Origin: Cohnella endophytica
GTDB taxonomy: Bacteria; Bacillota; Bacilli; Paenibacillales; Paenibacillaceae
Length of the DNA: 64,000 bases
Reading direction: 5' to 3'
Assembly: GCF_003628305.1 (NCBI RefSeq)
Contig: NZ_RBZM01000004.1
Span: 744,001-808,000 of the forward strand
Positions 1 to 9,862 of this stretch are shown one piece after another (the stretch's first letter is position 1; the number at the start of each line of letters is the position of its first letter). The position numbers and the translations under genes are program-made. The notes beneath the pieces were generated by a model, which made no database searches, was not told the origin of the DNA, and worked only from the letters and a program-made list of their open reading frames with translations.

Positions 1-853
1 TCCGGAAGGCATGCTGATCGAACCTGAAGAGGTGAACAAGCTTCCCGCGGATCGCGTCGTTATTTTGTCGACGGGTAGCCAAGGCGAGCCGATGTCCGCG
101 CTTACAAGAATGGCTCGTTCTACGCATCGCAAAGTAGACATTCTGCCGGGAGATACCGTCATTATCGCCGCGACTCCGATTCCGGGCAACGAGCGTTATG
201 TCGGTCGGACCGTCGATGAATTGATGCGGTTGGGCGCTTACGTCATTTACGGACCTGGATCCGTATCCGGCGTGCACGTATCCGGTCACGGCAGCCAAGA
301 AGAGCTTAAGCTCATGTTGAACCTGATGCGTCCGGAATATTTCATTCCGATTCACGGCGAATATCGGATGCTTCGCCATCACGGATGGCTTGGAGAGTCC
401 GTAGGCATTCCGAAAGAAAACATCTTCTTGCTCGACAACGGAGATACAGTCGAAATTCAGGGCGGCGTCGCGCGCAAAGCAGGCAAAATTCCTGCCGGCA
501 ACGTGTTGATCGACGGACTGGGCGTCGGCGATGTCGGTAATATCGTCCTTCGCGATCGTAAGTTGCTATCGCAAGACGGAATTCTTGTCGTCGTTGTCAC
601 GCTCAGCAAACAAGACGGAACGATCATGTCCGGTCCGGACATCATCTCCCGCGGTTTCGTGTACGTCCGCGAATCGGAAGGCCTGCTAGAGGAAGCCAAC
701 CGCATCGTAACGAGCACGCTGCACAAACTTATGAACGAGAACGTAAACGAATGGGCTTCGCTGAAGACGAACGTCAAAGACGCGCTCGGTCGTTTCTTGT
801 ACGAACAAACGAAAAGAAGACCGATGATCTTGCCGATCATCATGGAAGTGTAA
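1..853 (+). CDS. rnjB: Ribonuclease J, C-terminal part (gene cut by window edge)
   Basis: The reading frame is open from the first bases, so the true start lies upstream of the window. About 283 of the usual roughly 555 residues are visible. RNase J is a metallo-beta-lactamase/beta-CASP nuclease acting in mRNA decay and rRNA maturation in the cytoplasm. Family signatures are the STGSQGEP stretch, the [10 protein letters not shown] motif and the PIHGEYRM motif of the beta-CASP and metal-binding core, followed by the C-terminal domain ending in [10 protein letters not shown]. Bacillus has two paralogues. I choose rnjB because the next genes are tepA, ylzJ and spoIIIE, the order found in Bacillus subtilis. 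A terminator hairpin follows at 877-918. Family assignment is firm; the J1 versus J2 choice is by synteny only. Confidence 0.9.
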   Translation, partial: PEGMLIEPEEVNKLPADRVVILSTGSQGEPMSALTRMARSTHRKVDILPGDTVIIAATPIPGNERYVGRTVDELMRLGAYVIYGPGSVSGVHVSGHGSQEELKLMLNLMRPEYFIPIHGEYRMLRHHGWLGESVGIPKENIFLLDNGDTVEIQGGVARKAGKIPAGNVLIDGLGVGDVGNIVLRDRKLLSQDGILVVVVTLSKQDGTIMSGPDIISRGFVYVRESEGLLEEANRIVTSTLHKLMNENVNEWASLKTNVKDALGRFLYEQTKRRPMILPIIMEV

Positions 854-876
854 CAGCGAATATCCCACACTCATCT

Positions 877-918
877 AAAACCGTTTCCTACCGCAAAGCC
901 GGGTGGAAACGGTTTTTT
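877..918 (+). terminator. Rho-independent terminator after rnjB
   Basis: Inverted repeat AAAACCGTTTCC / GGAAACGGTTTT with a loop of about 16 bases followed by a T run. It separates rnjB from tepA. Confidence 0.8.
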
Positions 919-1005
919 ATATTGGGATCGGACCGCGCGTTCGAGGATAAAGTGAGGGGGATCGCCCATACTATGTCAAACCGGCATACGATAGGAGGCC
1001 TCAAC

Positions 1006-1827
1006 ATGACAGAAGCAATCACGTCCGCGTTCGAGAATATCGCTTCAGAACAACCGCCTCAGCCGCCGCAACCGGGACAACCGGGACAGCCGGGTCAGCC
1101 CGCGCAACCGCCCCAGACTTTGCCCGGGGATGAAGGACGTAAAATCGCGGCAACTACGGAAGCTGTCGTCCAATTGGGTCAGACGTCCGTCCCTACGGCA
1201 GAGAGCAACATTTTCTGCTTAACGATCATCGGACAAATCGAAGGCCATCTCATGCTTCCCCCGCAAAATAAAACGACGAAATACGAGCATGTCATTCCGC
1301 AATTAGTCGCTGCCGAGCAGAATGCCAAAGTCGAAGGGCTGCTTATCGTGCTAAATACGGTAGGGGGAGACGTGGAAGCGGGACTTGCGATTGCCGAGAT
1401 CATCGCGTCCATGACGAAGCCGACCGTCACCATCGTGCTCGGCGGAGGGCATTCGATCGGCGTGCCGATCGCGGTTTCGGCGGATTATTCCCTGATCGCC
1501 GAAACCGCGACGATGACGATTCACCCGATCCGCATGAATGGACTTGTCATCGGAGTGCCGCAAACGTTCGAATACTTGGAGAAAATGCAGGAGAGGGTTA
1601 CGCGGTTCGTTACCCGGCATTCGCGAATATCGGAGGACGTATTCAAGCAATTAATGTTCAAGATGGGAGAGCTTACGCGGGATATCGGTACGACGGTTAT
1701 CGGCAGCGATGCGGTCAAGCATGGCCTGATCGATGCCGTTGGAGGTCTAGGGGATGCTTTGCGCGAGCTGAATCACCGGATACAAGTCCGCAAAACTAGC
1801 GCCGGAGAAGAGGGGCGAGGCGAATGA
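1006..1827 (+). CDS. tepA: TepA/ClpP-class serine protease
   Basis: 273-residue protein of the ClpP/crotonase fold, matching Bacillus TepA (YmfB), implicated in protein translocation and germination-related proteolysis. The core runs from about residue 65: GGGHSIG carries the likely nucleophile Ser150, and TIHPIR supplies a likely catalytic His173. Residues 16-40 are a Pro/Gly/Gln-rich low-complexity segment. The reading frame is open farther upstream, but I choose ATG 1006 because AGGAGG lies at 993-998, seven bases before it. The stop overlaps the start of ylzJ by four bases, indicating translational coupling. Family and synteny agree; catalytic residues are inferred by eye. Confidence 0.88.
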   Translation: MTEAITSAFENIASEQPPQPPQPGQPGQPGQPAQPPQTLPGDEGRKIAATTEAVVQLGQTSVPTAESNIFCLTIIGQIEGHLMLPPQNKTTKYEHVIPQLVAAEQNAKVEGLLIVLNTVGGDVEAGLAIAEIIASMTKPTVTIVLGGGHSIGVPIAVSADYSLIAETATMTIHPIRMNGLVIGVPQTFEYLEKMQERVTRFVTRHSRISEDVFKQLMFKMGELTRDIGTTVIGSDAVKHGLIDAVGGLGDALRELNHRIQVRKTSAGEEGRGE

Positions 1828-2084
1828 CGCTCTATACGACGATGCCTCTTGAGCTCGTGCTGGGCGGGATTCAAGCCGAGCCCGGACCATTCTTCGAAGT
1901 GACGTACCAAGGCGTATCGCTGCAACTGCAACCGGTTGGGCCTGGCATTGGACGAATTGTACGTCTGCTTTATGCGCCGCTCGATTGTTATTTGCAGCCG
2001 GAATACGCGCCGGGTCAATTGATCTGTTATCAGCCTTCCGGATCGCTGCCGATCCAAACAGGACAAGCGGACTACGGCATGTAG
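1824..2084 (+). CDS. ylzJ: YlzJ-like protein
   Basis: 86-residue small protein whose ATG overlaps the tepA stop (ATGA). Its length, its position between tepA and spoIIIE, and its beginning ([10 protein letters not shown]) fit the YlzJ-like family of Bacillota. No catalytic motif or membrane segment is visible, and the molecular role is unknown. It is co-translated with tepA. Confidence 0.8.
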   Translation: MTLYTTMPLELVLGGIQAEPGPFFEVTYQGVSLQLQPVGPGIGRIVRLLYAPLDCYLQPEYAPGQLICYQPSGSLPIQTGQADYGM

Positions 2085-2117
2085 GACGGGGTTCATCTGC
2101 CAACCTCCCGTCAACTG

Positions 2118-2126
2118 TGGTATAAT
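2118..2126 (+). promoter_or_regulatory. Extended -10 sigma-A promoter for spoIIIE
   Basis: TGG-TATAAT at 2118-2126 is an extended -10 element with no good -35. It lies about 23 bases before the spoIIIE start, so the leader would be very short. Confidence 0.5.
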
Positions 2127-2148
2127 GTTGAACCGGGAGGTGGCAAAT

Positions 2149-4857
2149 TTGGCCAAGCGCAAAAAGAAACGGCCTTCGTTCGGAACGAGCCTGAAATACG
2201 AAGTCTACGGCATCGTGTTGATCACGATTTCCGTCATCGCCATCTCCGGCGAAGCGGCTGTCGGACGCTCGTTATCGAAGCTTTTCGGCTTCCTTCTAGG
2301 CAAGCATTATTACCTACTGGCTTTAGCCGGCATATGGGTCGGTTTATACGTGATGGTGAAGAGAAGCTGGCCGAAAGGCTGGACGTCCAGACGATCCGGG
2401 TTCGTCCTAGTCTCCCTCGTCGCTACCTTATGGAGCGCGATGGCCGCTATCGACAATAGCTTAGGAATGATCGGCGAAGTTACTTCGTCCAGTATCGTCT
2501 CCCAGACGATGTCGCAACTGAAGGAAATGCTCTGGGCAGCTCCGGTCGCAGGAAACGTCAAGGTGTTTAACGTCGACGTAGGGGGCGGAATCGTAGGTGC
2601 CCTGCAATATTCGGTGCTGTATTGGTTGTTCGGGTATTACGGCGCCAAATTAGTGCTGATTATCGAGATCGCCATTTCGATCATGCTCGTAACGAACAGA
2701 TCATACGTTGAAATCGGACGCACGATTCGTCTATTCCTGAAGCGGATGATGCCGGTACTCGCGGCAAGGCTTTCCTCCGGGCGCAGACTGCTTTCGGCAA
2801 GGGCGATTCCCGTTACTAGAACGGGCGGCAGGGCGAACCGACCGATCGCGCAACCGGATATCGCAGCCATGCCGACGATTCCGGACGATGACGGCATGGA
2901 CGAGCCTTCGCTCATTCCGAGCCCGAATCGCAGAAGAACGCCGTTGTTCTTCCAGCTCTTCCATGGTCAGCCCGAGCGGGATTCCAACGCGGCGCAGGAA
3001 GACCATTGGGATGACGACGAACCGATTGCTTATAACGGACGCGGGACGACGACTCCGCCCGTGACGAACATTCGCTCGCGGCCATCTGAGCCTCTGCACC
3101 AAACATTGCAACCCCGCGTCGTCGACGCGGAGATCGTGGAAGACGACGTCGAGGAAGCCGAACAACCGATCGCTCCTCGGTTTACGGATTTCACCGCTCA
3201 AGGGTATCCGGATTACGAATGGGACGAGGATTCGGAGGTCGAGCAGCAGGCGTTGCCTTTAGAGCTCGATTCGGACGTTACCGAAAGCATACATAAGGAT
3301 CAAACCCCGGAACTCGATGCTGACGCGGACGTGGATGTCGAATTAGATTTGGGAGCTTCCGCGGGAACGTCATCGGAAGCGACGGCGGCCGCAGCGCCTA
3401 AGCCGACCCCGCCGCGCAAAGTTCAGAAGCCTTACCGCTTGCCGAACGTGAACTTGCTCGACAAGCCCGCCGGCGGAGGCAAATCGGGCAATCCCGCGGA
3501 TTATATGAATACCGCACGGAAGCTAGAAGCGACTTTGGAAAGCTTTGGCGTGCGTGCGAAAGTGCTTGACGTGGCAAGAGGGCCTGCCGTTACGCGATAC
3601 GAACTGCAACCGGACGTCGGCGTTAAAGTAAGCCGGATCGTCAGCTTGACCGATGATATCGCGCTGGCTCTAGCCGCGAAGGACATTCGGATGGAAGCGC
3701 CGATTCCGGGCAAAGCCGCGATCGGTATCGAGGTGCCCAACAACGAAGTTAGCGTCGTGACGCTAAGAGAAGTGCTGGAGACTCAACCGTTCCAAGAGTC
3801 GGCCGCCAAGCTGACGATCGCTTTCGGTCGGGACATCTCAGGTCAACCGATCGTAGGGAACCTCGCGAGAATGCCGCATTTGCTCGTTGCCGGCGCGACA
3901 GGGTCGGGTAAATCGGTATGTATTAACGGTATCATTACGAGCTTGCTCTACAAAGCGAAGCCCGACGAAGTGAAATTCCTCATGATCGACCCTAAGATGG
4001 TCGAATTGAACGTCTATAACGGCATTCCGCACTTACTTGCGCCGGTCGTGACGGATCCGAGAAGGGCATCGCTTGCCTTGAAGAAAATCGTAGTGGAGAT
4101 GGAGAAGCGTTACGAGAAATTCTCGAAATCCGCAACGCGCAACATCGAAGGCTATAACGCTCTTATGATGAGCGGCAACAATCCGGACGCCGTACTTCCG
4201 TACATCGTCGTTATCGTCGACGAGTTGGCGGATTTGATGATGGTCGCCGCCGGCGACGTGGAAGACGCGATCTGCCGTCTAGCCCAGATGGCTCGCGCTT
4301 CGGGGATCCACTTGATCATCGCGACGCAGCGGCCTTCGGTCGACGTCATTACCGGCGTCATCAAAGCGAACATCCCGAGCCGGATCGCATTCGGCGTTTC
4401 TTCCCAGGTCGATTCCCGGACGATCTTGGACATGGTCGGAGCCGAGAAGTTGCTCGGCCGCGGAGACATGCTCTTCCTGCCGATGGGCGCGTCCAAACCG
4501 ATTCGCGTCCAAGGCGCGTTCCTCTCCGATGGCGAGGTCGAATCCATCGTAGGTTATTGCCGCGGACAAGCTGAGGCGGAGTACATCGAAGATCTCGTGC
4601 CGGAAATCGACGAGTCGGGCAACGACGCTGCGGAGGAAATTCTGGACGAGCTGTTCGACCAAGCGGTACAGATCGTGCTCGAAGCGAAGCAAGCCTCCGT
4701 TTCCTTGCTTCAGAGGCGCATGAGAATCGGTTACACGCGCGCTGCCCGCTTGATCGACTCGATGGAAGCCAAAGGGGTCGTCGGCCCTTACGAGGGCAGC
4801 AAGCCGCGCGAGGTGCTCATGACGATGGAACAATACCATCAGAGGATTCCGTCCTAA
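2149..4857 (+). CDS. spoIIIE: DNA translocase SpoIIIE/FtsK
   Basis: 902-residue septal DNA pump that moves the chromosome through the division or sporulation septum. The N-terminus has several hydrophobic segments in about residues 15-200, followed by a long acidic, Pro-rich linker to about residue 430 and then the motor. Walker A GATGSGKS lies near residue 582 and Walker [12 protein letters not shown] near 687. A C-terminal gamma winged-helix domain ([15 protein letters not shown]) reads orienting sequences. Start chosen is TTG 2149, eight bases after GGGAGG; an ATG at 2125 is in frame but falls inside the -10 box. A strong terminator follows at 4874-4910. The position after tepA and ylzJ is that of B. 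subtilis spoIIIE. Confidence 0.95.
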   Translation: MAKRKKKRPSFGTSLKYEVYGIVLITISVIAISGEAAVGRSLSKLFGFLLGKHYYLLALAGIWVGLYVMVKRSWPKGWTSRRSGFVLVSLVATLWSAMAAIDNSLGMIGEVTSSSIVSQTMSQLKEMLWAAPVAGNVKVFNVDVGGGIVGALQYSVLYWLFGYYGAKLVLIIEIAISIMLVTNRSYVEIGRTIRLFLKRMMPVLAARLSSGRRLLSARAIPVTRTGGRANRPIAQPDIAAMPTIPDDDGMDEPSLIPSPNRRRTPLFFQLFHGQPERDSNAAQEDHWDDDEPIAYNGRGTTTPPVTNIRSRPSEPLHQTLQPRVVDAEIVEDDVEEAEQPIAPRFTDFTAQGYPDYEWDEDSEVEQQALPLELDSDVTESIHKDQTPELDADADVDVELDLGASAGTSSEATAAAAPKPTPPRKVQKPYRLPNVNLLDKPAGGGKSGNPADYMNTARKLEATLESFGVRAKVLDVARGPAVTRYELQPDVGVKVSRIVSLTDDIALALAAKDIRMEAPIPGKAAIGIEVPNNEVSVVTLREVLETQPFQESAAKLTIAFGRDISGQPIVGNLARMPHLLVAGATGSGKSVCINGIITSLLYKAKPDEVKFLMIDPKMVELNVYNGIPHLLAPVVTDPRRASLALKKIVVEMEKRYEKFSKSATRNIEGYNALMMSGNNPDAVLPYIVVIVDELADLMMVAAGDVEDAICRLAQMARASGIHLIIATQRPSVDVITGVIKANIPSRIAFGVSSQVDSRTILDMVGAEKLLGRGDMLFLPMGASKPIRVQGAFLSDGEVESIVGYCRGQAEAEYIEDLVPEIDESGNDAAEEILDELFDQAVQIVLEAKQASVSLLQRRMRIGYTRAARLIDSMEAKGVVGPYEGSKPREVLMTMEQYHQRIPS

Positions 4858-4873
4858 AGCCTAATGTAATAGG

Positions 4874-4910
4874 AAGCCCGTTGCCCCTTTGGGGAGTAAC
4901 GGGCTTTTTT
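4874..4910 (+). terminator. Rho-independent terminator after spoIIIE
   Basis: AAGCCCGTT ... AACGGGCTTTTTT hairpin containing an inner GCCCC/GGGG pairing and a six-T run. Confidence 0.9.
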
Positions 4911-4945
4911 GCGCGCCATCCTATTCCATCGGGTTGCGAAAATGG

Positions 4946-4975
4946 GTATAAGAGCCTTTCCCGTTAATCATACTA
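4946..4975 (+). promoter_or_regulatory. Sigma-G/F-type sporulation promoter for sleB
   Basis: GTATA at 4946-4950 and CATACTA at 4969-4975, separated by exactly 18 bases, match the forespore sigma-G consensus. It precedes a spore cortex-lytic gene, which is sigma-G controlled in Bacillus. Confidence 0.75.
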
Positions 4976-5018
4976 AATGTCGAAGACACATCATCGACTA
5001 GGAAAGGCGTGACCTTAA

Positions 5019-5810
5019 GTGAGTTATCGTCTCGTAACTTTAACCGTGTGCGTCGTATTCGGCTTGCTTGGGCTCTATACGATACAGCACACTCACCAGA
5101 GCCGGGAAACGTTCAGCAGCGCCATTCTCAAGGAAGGAGCTTCCGGCAAAGATATTTACGAGCTCCAAGGAAGGCTGAAAGCGCTGGGCTATTTCAATGG
5201 CAAGGTCGACGGAGATTTCGGCCCAAGCACGAAAAACGCGGTCACATGGTTCCAATGGAAGTTCGGAATGAAGTCGGACGGAATCGTCGGGGCGAAAACG
5301 AAGCTGAAGTTATGGGAAGCGACGAAAAATTGGAAGCCTACCGCCGAAGATTTGCCGCAGACGGGCAACAATAACGGCAATGCCGCAAATAACGGCGGTG
5401 GAGGAGGAGGCACGTCGAACGATACCAATCTCCCGGCTTCCAACAATATGGGGTTCACGGCCCAGGATCTGAAGATCATGGCCAACGCGGTATACGGAGA
5501 ATCGCGAGGCGAGCCCTATGAAGGACAGGTGGCGGTCGCCGCGGTTATCCTTAACCGGGTCAAGTCGGCGGAATTCCCCAACAGCGTGTCGGGAGTCATC
5601 TATCAGCCTGGCGCATTCACCGCCGTCGCCGACGGGCAAATTAATCTCGAGCCGAACGACAAAGCCAAGAAAGCGGTCAAGGACGCCATGAGCGGTTGGG
5701 ATCCGAGCGACGGCTGCTTGTACTACTTTAATCCGGAGACCGCTACTTCCAAATGGATATGGACGCGTCCCCAATACAAAACGATCGGCAAGCATATTTT
5801 CTGCAGATAA
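5019..5810 (+). CDS. sleB: Spore cortex-lytic enzyme SleB
   Basis: 263-residue secreted peptidoglycan hydrolase that degrades spore cortex during germination. Order of parts: hydrophobic signal/anchor in residues 4-22, a peptidoglycan-binding domain at about 38-105 (LQGRLKALGYFNGKVDGDFG), an Asn/Gly-rich linker at about 115-145, and a C-terminal cell-wall hydrolase (SleB/CwlJ) domain from about 148. The likely catalytic Glu lies in the YGESRGE motif, and the domain ends with the family-typical WIWTRPQYKTIGKHIFCR. Start is GTG 5019, with AGGAAAGG 11 bases upstream. A sigma-G-type promoter sits 44 bases before the start. No ypeB partner follows here. Confidence 0.92.
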   Translation: MSYRLVTLTVCVVFGLLGLYTIQHTHQSRETFSSAILKEGASGKDIYELQGRLKALGYFNGKVDGDFGPSTKNAVTWFQWKFGMKSDGIVGAKTKLKLWEATKNWKPTAEDLPQTGNNNGNAANNGGGGGGTSNDTNLPASNNMGFTAQDLKIMANAVYGESRGEPYEGQVAVAAVILNRVKSAEFPNSVSGVIYQPGAFTAVADGQINLEPNDKAKKAVKDAMSGWDPSDGCLYYFNPETATSKWIWTRPQYKTIGKHIFCR

Positions 5811-5835
5811 TTCGCAAGATTCGCCGTTGTCCGAG

Positions 5836-5882
5836 CAACCAACCGATGCGCCGCGGCGCTTCCGGTTGGTTGTCTCTATTTT
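5836..5882 (+). terminator. Terminator after sleB
   Basis: Perfect 10-bp stem CAACCAACCG / CGGTTGGTTG with a 17-base loop followed by a T-rich stretch. Confidence 0.75.
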
Positions 5883-5996
5883 CGGCCAAGCCTGGATTTC
5901 CAACATTTGCTTCCTGTTCGTCCGATCGGTTAGAATGGGGCTGAAATGTTACGATGGACGCTAGCGAAGCGATCAAAGCTAAAGGGGCTTGAGAGA

Positions 5997-7277
5997 ATGT
6001 CCGAACAATTCCAAAGGGGCACTTGGGGGCGTATGCGCCTTCACGTATTGCCGACGAAAAGATTTAAAACGTTCGCCGTTTCCTTGTTCGCGGGCGTTCC
6101 TTTAACCGAAGAACGGTTGACGTCCGTCGCGCTAACGCCGTTCGTGTTACGCAGAGGGACGAAATCGTATCCCGAGACGATCCAGTTCCGCGAACGGCTC
6201 GACGAGCTGTACGGGGCGGGTTTCGGATTCGATCTGTATAAGAGGGGCGATCATCAGATCGTTCAATTCCGACTGGATATCATTAACGACCGGTTCGTGT
6301 CCGTTACGGAATCGTTGCTTGGCGAAGCCTTGTCCTTCCTCGGAGAGGTGCTGACGGCGCCAGCGCTGGAAAACGGGAAGTTCCGCAACAAATACGCGGA
6401 GGCGGAAAAAACGACGGTAAGCAAGCGGATCGACGCGATGATCAACGACAAAATCCGTTACGCCGCCGAACGTTGCGTCGAGGAAATGTGCAAGGATGAG
6501 CCCTATCGCCTTCCGGCGCTCGGCCGTAAAGAGCAGCTCGCCGATCTGAACGCGGAATCGCTGCATGCCGCTTATCGGCAATGGCTCCAAGAAGCTTCCT
6601 TCGATCTTTATGTATCCGGGGATACGACCTTGGATGAAGTGCAAGATTTCGTTGCCCGATCGTTCGCGCTGCCCGAAGGTTCTCCGTCGACGTATTCCCC
6701 GCCGCAGCTGCGCGCGGCCAGAAGCGAAGTGCAGACGATCGTCGAGAAGCTGGACGTCGGCCAAGGCAAGCTCAATATGGGTTTGCGGGTCGGTTCGACT
6801 TACGGAAGCGATCAATACGCGGCTTTGCTCGTCTATAACGGATTGCTCGGAGGTTTCCCGCATTCCAAGCTGTTCGTGAACGTCAGGGAAAAAGCGAGTC
6901 TGGCCTATTACGCTTCTTCCCGGCTCGATGGCCATAAAGGCATCATGACGTTGCAATCCGGCGTCGAAATCGTCAATTACGAGCGTGCGGTGAAAATCAT
7001 TCGCGAGCAGCTCGATGCGATGAAGGCCGGCGACTTCGCGATTGAGGATTTGAAACGCACGCAAGCGATGATCGTCAATCAATTGCGCGAATTGCAGGAT
7101 TCCGCCTTCGAGAGGATCGGATTCGACTTCAGCAACGTGCTCTCCGGAGTGGAGCGCACCGGAGACAGCTTTATCGCCGAGATTCAGGCCGTGACCCCGG
7201 AGATGGTAACCGCGGTCGCGCAAAGCGTCGAGCTGGATACCATTTACTTCCTGCGCGACCGGAAAGGGGAGGCTTAA
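5997..7277 (+). CDS. ymfF: M16-family peptidase homologue YmfF (no HxxEH)
   Basis: 426-residue member of the M16 zinc metallopeptidase family, in the position of Bacillus ymfF. I find no HxxEH zinc motif in the N-terminal domain, so it is probably the non-catalytic half of a pair with the active YmfH next door. Start is ATG 5997, preceded by AAAGGGG at 5981-5987; an in-frame ATG at 5946 lacks a ribosome site. Two bases separate its stop from ymfH, so the pair is an operon. Substrate unknown. Confidence 0.87.
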   Translation: MSEQFQRGTWGRMRLHVLPTKRFKTFAVSLFAGVPLTEERLTSVALTPFVLRRGTKSYPETIQFRERLDELYGAGFGFDLYKRGDHQIVQFRLDIINDRFVSVTESLLGEALSFLGEVLTAPALENGKFRNKYAEAEKTTVSKRIDAMINDKIRYAAERCVEEMCKDEPYRLPALGRKEQLADLNAESLHAAYRQWLQEASFDLYVSGDTTLDEVQDFVARSFALPEGSPSTYSPPQLRAARSEVQTIVEKLDVGQGKLNMGLRVGSTYGSDQYAALLVYNGLLGGFPHSKLFVNVREKASLAYYASSRLDGHKGIMTLQSGVEIVNYERAVKIIREQLDAMKAGDFAIEDLKRTQAMIVNQLRELQDSAFERIGFDFSNVLSGVERTGDSFIAEIQAVTPEMVTAVAQSVELDTIYFLRDRKGEA

Positions 7278-7279
7278 GC

Positions 7280-8560
7280 ATGGCTGAAACATCGTATCCG
7301 AAGCTCCAAGAGACGATCTGGCACGAGAAGCTGGATAATGGACTAGAGGTGTTCGTGTTGCCGAAGCCGGGGTTCACGAAGACGTACGCGACGTTCACGA
7401 CGCGTTACGGGTCCGTGGATAACCACTTCATTCCGCCCGGAGGGCAGCCGATCAAAGTGCCGGACGGCATCGCGCATTTTCTCGAGCACAAGATGTTCGA
7501 GGAGCCGGAAGGGGATATTTTCTCCACATTCGCATCTCAAGGCGCATCCGCCAATGCCTATACGAGCTTTGATCGGACCGTATATTTGTTCACGGCGACT
7601 CACGAAGTGGCGGCGAACCTCGATACGTTGCTGCATTTCGTCCAGAATCCTTACTTTACCGACGAGAACGTGGAGAAGGAGAAGGGGATCATCGTCCAGG
7701 AAATCGACATGTACAAGGACAATCCGGATTGGCGGGTGTACTTCGGCTTGATCGAAGCGATGTACAGCAAGCATCCGGTGCATATCGATATTGCCGGGAC
7801 TGCGGAATCCGTTCGTTCCATTACGAAGGAAATGCTCTACGATTGTTATCATACGTTCTACCATCCGACGAACATGACGTTATTCGTCGTCGGAGGAGTC
7901 GATCCTAAGGAAACGCTGGAGCAAGTGAAGCGGGACCAAGCGGGCAAAACGTTCCCTCCGGGGGGCGAGATCAAGCGGCTGTTTGAACCTGAACCGGACG
8001 AGGTAACAACCGAGAAGAAGGAACTACAGCTACCCGTGTCGTTGCCGAAATGCTTGTTCGGGTTTAAGGAGGAGCAGACGGAAGGCGGAGATGCAGTTCG
8101 CCGCGAGCTGGCCAGCAAGCTCATGCTCGAGGCTTTGCTCGGTTCCAGTTCCGCGCTCTATCAGCAGCTATACGACGACAATCTGATTTCGGACGGCTTC
8201 GGTCACGAGTACAATACGGGACCCGGTTACTCCTTCTCGATGATCGGCGGGGAGACGAGGGATCCGGATGAATTGGTATCGCGCGTAAGCGACGCACTGT
8301 ATGCGGCCGCTCGCGACGGGATCGCTCCCGAAATCTTCGAGAGGACGCGGAGGAAGAGAATCGGATCGTTCCTGCGCATGATGAATAGTCCCGAGTCGAT
8401 CGCGAGCGAATTTACGCGGTATCGCCATCTGGGCGGAGACTTGTTCACGTTGGTCGAAGTGTACGAGAGCCTTACGCTGGAGGAAGTCAACGCGCGCCTT
8501 AAGGAACATGCGAACCCCGACCGCCGCGCTATCTCTATCGTGCGGAGCGGGAACGCTTGA
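7280..8560 (+). CDS. ymfH: M16-family zinc peptidase YmfH
   Basis: 426-residue M16 metallopeptidase. The N-terminal zinc motif HFLEH is present (residues about 69-73, in GIAHFLEHKMFEEPEGD), with the downstream Glu in the KGIIVQEIDMYKDNP stretch. It is therefore likely the catalytic partner of the upstream ymfF product. GGGGAGG lies just before the ATG. The stop overlaps the start of ymfI (TTGA), which suggests coupling. Cytoplasmic: no signal peptide seen. Confidence 0.9.
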   Translation: MAETSYPKLQETIWHEKLDNGLEVFVLPKPGFTKTYATFTTRYGSVDNHFIPPGGQPIKVPDGIAHFLEHKMFEEPEGDIFSTFASQGASANAYTSFDRTVYLFTATHEVAANLDTLLHFVQNPYFTDENVEKEKGIIVQEIDMYKDNPDWRVYFGLIEAMYSKHPVHIDIAGTAESVRSITKEMLYDCYHTFYHPTNMTLFVVGGVDPKETLEQVKRDQAGKTFPPGGEIKRLFEPEPDEVTTEKKELQLPVSLPKCLFGFKEEQTEGGDAVRRELASKLMLEALLGSSSALYQQLYDDNLISDGFGHEYNTGPGYSFSMIGGETRDPDELVSRVSDALYAAARDGIAPEIFERTRRKRIGSFLRMMNSPESIASEFTRYRHLGGDLFTLVEVYESLTLEEVNARLKEHANPDRRAISIVRSGNA

Positions 8561-9291
8561 AACGCGTCGCGCTCGTGACGGGCGCTTCCCGCGGCATCGG
8601 CGCGGCCGTCGCGCGCCAGCTTGCCGCGGATGGCGCCGACGTCGCCATCCAATACTTCGCGGCGGCCGAGGCGGCCGAAGCCGTCGCAAGCGAATGCCGC
8701 GGCCACGGCGTGCAAGCGGTCGTCCTGCGAGCGGATCTCCGCGCGACGGCTTCTGCGGCTACCTTAAAGCAACGATTGGACGAGCTCGGCTGGGCGCCGA
8801 ATATCGTCGTCCATTGCGCGGGAATCGCCCACTACGGATTGATCGACGATACGGAAGAGTCGATCTGGGATAACGTCATGAACGTAAATCTCAAAGGCGC
8901 TTTCGAGCTCGTCCGTGCTTTCTCTCCCGCCATGCGATGGCAAAGATGGGGAAGGATCGTGCTCCTGTCCAGCATCTGGGGATCGGTCGGCGCTTCCGGC
9001 GAGGCGGCGTATGCCGCTTCGAAGGGAGGGCTTAACGCGTTCGCCAAGTCCGCGGCCAAGGAGTTGGCATCGTCGGGTTTGACCGTTAACGCGGTCAGCC
9101 CGGGAGCGGTGGACACCGACATGCTGGCCGCGCTGAATGCGGAGGACCGCGAGACGTTATGCCGGGAAATTCCGCTCGGAAGATTAGGACAAGTCGCCGA
9201 GATTGCACAGCTTGTGCGCTATCTAGCGTCGGACTCGGCGGGATACGTGACCGGTCAAACGATCGGGATCAACGGCGGCTGGCACATGTAA
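8557..9291 (+). CDS. ymfI: Short-chain dehydrogenase/reductase, FabG-like YmfI
   Basis: 244-residue SDR enzyme. The NAD(P)-binding motif TGASRGIG lies at residues 8-15, the NVNLKG stretch near 108, a catalytic Ser in LLSSIWG, and YAASKGG with catalytic Tyr and Lys. The start is TTG 8557 overlapping the TGA of ymfH, and the protein begins directly at the first beta strand as SDRs do. It resembles 3-oxoacyl-ACP reductase, but this genomic position corresponds to Bacillus ymfI. The actual substrate is not shown by the sequence. Confidence 0.88.
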   Translation: MKRVALVTGASRGIGAAVARQLAADGADVAIQYFAAAEAAEAVASECRGHGVQAVVLRADLRATASAATLKQRLDELGWAPNIVVHCAGIAHYGLIDDTEESIWDNVMNVNLKGAFELVRAFSPAMRWQRWGRIVLLSSIWGSVGASGEAAYAASKGGLNAFAKSAAKELASSGLTVNAVSPGAVDTDMLAALNAEDRETLCREIPLGRLGQVAEIAQLVRYLASDSAGYVTGQTIGINGGWHM

Positions 9292-9400
9292 GGGTTAATG
9301 GGCATCATGAACTACGTAATTTCGCGTTTTCGCATACGTTCGGTCGATTGCGGACATATTAGCGTTGAGGTTAAACCTAATCCTGTCAGGAGGCTGTTCT

Positions 9401-9652
9401 ATGTCCGTACTCAGCAATTTCGATACTTGGAAAAAGTTTTTAGGCGACCGCGTAGAGGCGGCCAAAAATCTCGGCATCGATGAAGATGCCATTTCGAAAC
9501 TCGCATATGAAATCGGCGAGTTTCTTGACACGAAGGTCGATCCGAAGAATAACGAAGAGCGCGTGCTTAAGGAATTATGGGACGTAGGGGACGAATCCGA
9601 CCGCAAAACGATGGCTCGTCTCATGGTCAAGCTGGCGGGACATAATAGCTAA
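9401..9652 (+). CDS. ymfJ: DUF3243 protein YmfJ
   Basis: 83-residue hydrophilic, mostly helical protein matching the DUF3243 family in the ymfJ position. The start ATG 9401 has AGGAGG at 9388-9393; the frame is open upstream but without a ribosome site. Function unknown. A GC-rich hairpin follows at 9669-9695. Confidence 0.85.
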   Translation: MSVLSNFDTWKKFLGDRVEAAKNLGIDEDAISKLAYEIGEFLDTKVDPKNNEERVLKELWDVGDESDRKTMARLMVKLAGHNS

Positions 9653-9668
9653 TTAGCCCATGCTAAGG

Positions 9669-9695
9669 GAAAGCCTCCATTCGGAGGCTTTCTGT
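9669..9695 (+). terminator. Hairpin after ymfJ
   Basis: AAAGCCTCC / GGAGGCTTT with a four-base loop and a short T-rich tail. Likely a weak terminator. Confidence 0.6.
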
Positions 9696-9744
9696 CCATC
9701 GTCGATGAATCGTATAGGACTTTTGGAGTAATAATTAGTTTTAT

Positions 9745-9774
9745 TTTGCAGGATAATGGTGAGCGTTGTAGAAT
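9745..9774 (+). promoter_or_regulatory. Possible sigma-A promoter for ymfK
   Basis: TTTGCA at 9745-9750 and TAGAAT at 9769-9774 with an 18-base spacer, in the gap after the ymfJ hairpin. Tentative. Confidence 0.4.
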
Positions 9775-9862
9775 AAACAAAGGTAGAGTAGAAAAGTGGG
9801 CTAATCCGTCAAAAGCAGCGCAATGATCCGTATTATTTTTCGTTATTAGAATGAGGTGCAAG

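Noticed and set aside
5009-5374. Alternative-frame ORF over sleB
   Set aside because: Shadow of sleB in another frame; highly basic unstructured product.
7343-7864. Long minus-strand ORFs opposite chromosomal genes (also 6147-7292, 24307-25395, 12880-13518)
   Set aside because: GC-rich codon bias on the coding strand keeps the opposite frame open; products are Arg/His-rich and match no family.
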